Assembly (NCBI GenBank): GCA_934667465.1
Contig: CAKUMG010000502.1
Coordinates: forward strand, 1-5,294
Source of the DNA: an uncultured Actinoplanes sp.
Lineage (GTDB): Bacteria > Actinomycetota > Actinomycetes > Mycobacteriales > Micromonosporaceae
DNA length: 5,294 bases
Direction of reading: 5' to 3'
Below the pieces are notes generated by a model. The model ran no database searches. It saw only the letters and a list, made by a program, of their open reading frames with translations, and was not told the origin of the DNA. Position numbers and translations under genes: made by a program. Shown here one piece after another: positions 4,782 to 5,294 of the stretch. The stretch's first letter is position 1, and each line of letters begins with the position of its first letter.

Positions 4782-5294
4782 GTGCCACCTCCGCTCGCCG
4801 AACTGACCGCCCAGGCGCAGACGCTCTCCGCCGAGGGTGATCTCACCGGTGCCCGCGACATGCTGGCCGGTGCGCTCGACCCCGCCGCGGCCGACCCGCA
4901 CCTCGCCACCCCGGAGCTCGCCTCCGCTGCCGCCCTCCAGGCCCGCATCCTGATCGCGCTCGGCGACCCGCACGCCGCCCAGCTGTGGGCCGGCTACGCG
5001 CACGCCGCTGAGGACCGCCTGCACGGGCCCGCCGACGACCGGGCGATCGCCGCGGCGGCCACTCACGCCGCCGTCCTGCACCGCGTCGGCAACCACGGCC
5101 GCGCGGCCACCGTCTACCGCGAGCTCGTCGACCGGCTGACCACACGCGACGGTCCCCGCGGGGCCCGGGTGCTGGCCGCCGACCGGGTGGTGCTGCCCGG
5201 CCAGGGCGCCTTCGCCGCCTGCGCCCGCGGCCTCGCCGCCCTGCCCGGGGTGGCGGAGGCGCTGCACGAATCCGCCATCCGGCGCGGCCGCCCC
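4782..5294 (+). CDS. TPR-repeat protein, with HisH-like tail at the right edge (partial)
   Basis: The frame is open from GTG 4782 to the right edge (171 codons). Residues 1-~132 are Ala-rich paired helices of TPR type: AELTAQAQTLSAEGDLTGAR, LQARILIALGDPHAAQLW, and THAAVLHRVGNHGRAATVYRELVDRL, the last being a clear TPR with its usual G-N/D-H-x-x-A-x-x-x-Y pattern. Such actinobacterial proteins are thought to be scaffolds; no partner is visible. From about residue 132 (base 5175) the character changes: DRVVLPGQGAFAACARGL and ALHESAIRRGRP match the region of HisH, the glutaminase subunit of imidazole glycerol phosphate synthase, just before its catalytic cysteine. HisH's own N-terminus is missing, so this is not a normal fusion. 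A chimeric assembly is the leading explanation. ATG 4773 is an in-frame alternative start; GTG 4782 is preferred because CACTAT lies 7 bases upstream. Confidence 0.7.
   Translation, partial: MPPPLAELTAQAQTLSAEGDLTGARDMLAGALDPAAADPHLATPELASAAALQARILIALGDPHAAQLWAGYAHAAEDRLHGPADDRAIAAAATHAAVLHRVGNHGRAATVYRELVDRLTTRDGPRGARVLAADRVVLPGQGAFAACARGLAALPGVAEALHESAIRRGRP

Overview
The window looks like chromosomal DNA of a high-GC, spore-forming filamentous actinomycete, most likely of the Micromonosporaceae (Actinoplanes/Micromonospora type). The grounds are the very GC-rich third codon positions, an SsgB-type sporulation protein (a family confined to morphologically complex actinomycetes), a PGPGW (TIGR02611) membrane protein, and several genes that seem to be transcribed without a leader. 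The assignment is by recognition of protein families; no search was run.

Layout, left to right. (1) 1-328, minus strand: the N-terminal 109 residues of a PGPGW/TIGR02611 membrane protein, running off the left edge. (2) 329-646: divergent intergenic region. (3) 647-1078, plus: an ssgB-like cell-division/sporulation gene with a strong ribosome binding site, closed by a 16-bp-stem intrinsic terminator at 1113-1157. (4) 1282-2205, plus: an AraC-family regulator with a cupin-like sensor domain, preceded by direct half-sites 21 bp apart. (5) 2206-2467: spacer with a 31-bp direct repeat. (6) 2468-2923, plus: a cysteine-free Rrf2-family regulator. (7) 2924-3295: non-coding, holding a 26-bp tandem repeat and a hairpin. 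(8) 3296-3481, plus: a 61-residue DUF4236-type protein followed by hairpins and a terminator. (9) 3601-3756: two 75-bp direct repeats, each opening with a perfect actinobacterial DnaA box. (10) 3775-4680, minus: a divergent TcmP-like protein (three-Cys-motif partner family) whose methyltransferase motifs look eroded. (11) 4782-5294, plus: a TPR protein, cut by the right edge, whose last ~38 visible residues look like HisH and not TPR.

The genes do not form one operon. Most are separate units with their own promoters and terminators, and the AraC and Rrf2 regulators have no obvious effector genes beside them. I see no phage, IS element, CRISPR array, tRNA or rRNA. The items most worth checking are the abrupt TPR-to-HisH switch at about 5175 (possible assembly chimera or real fusion), the motif-degenerate TcmP relative without its usual partner, and the DnaA-box direct repeats between two convergent genes.
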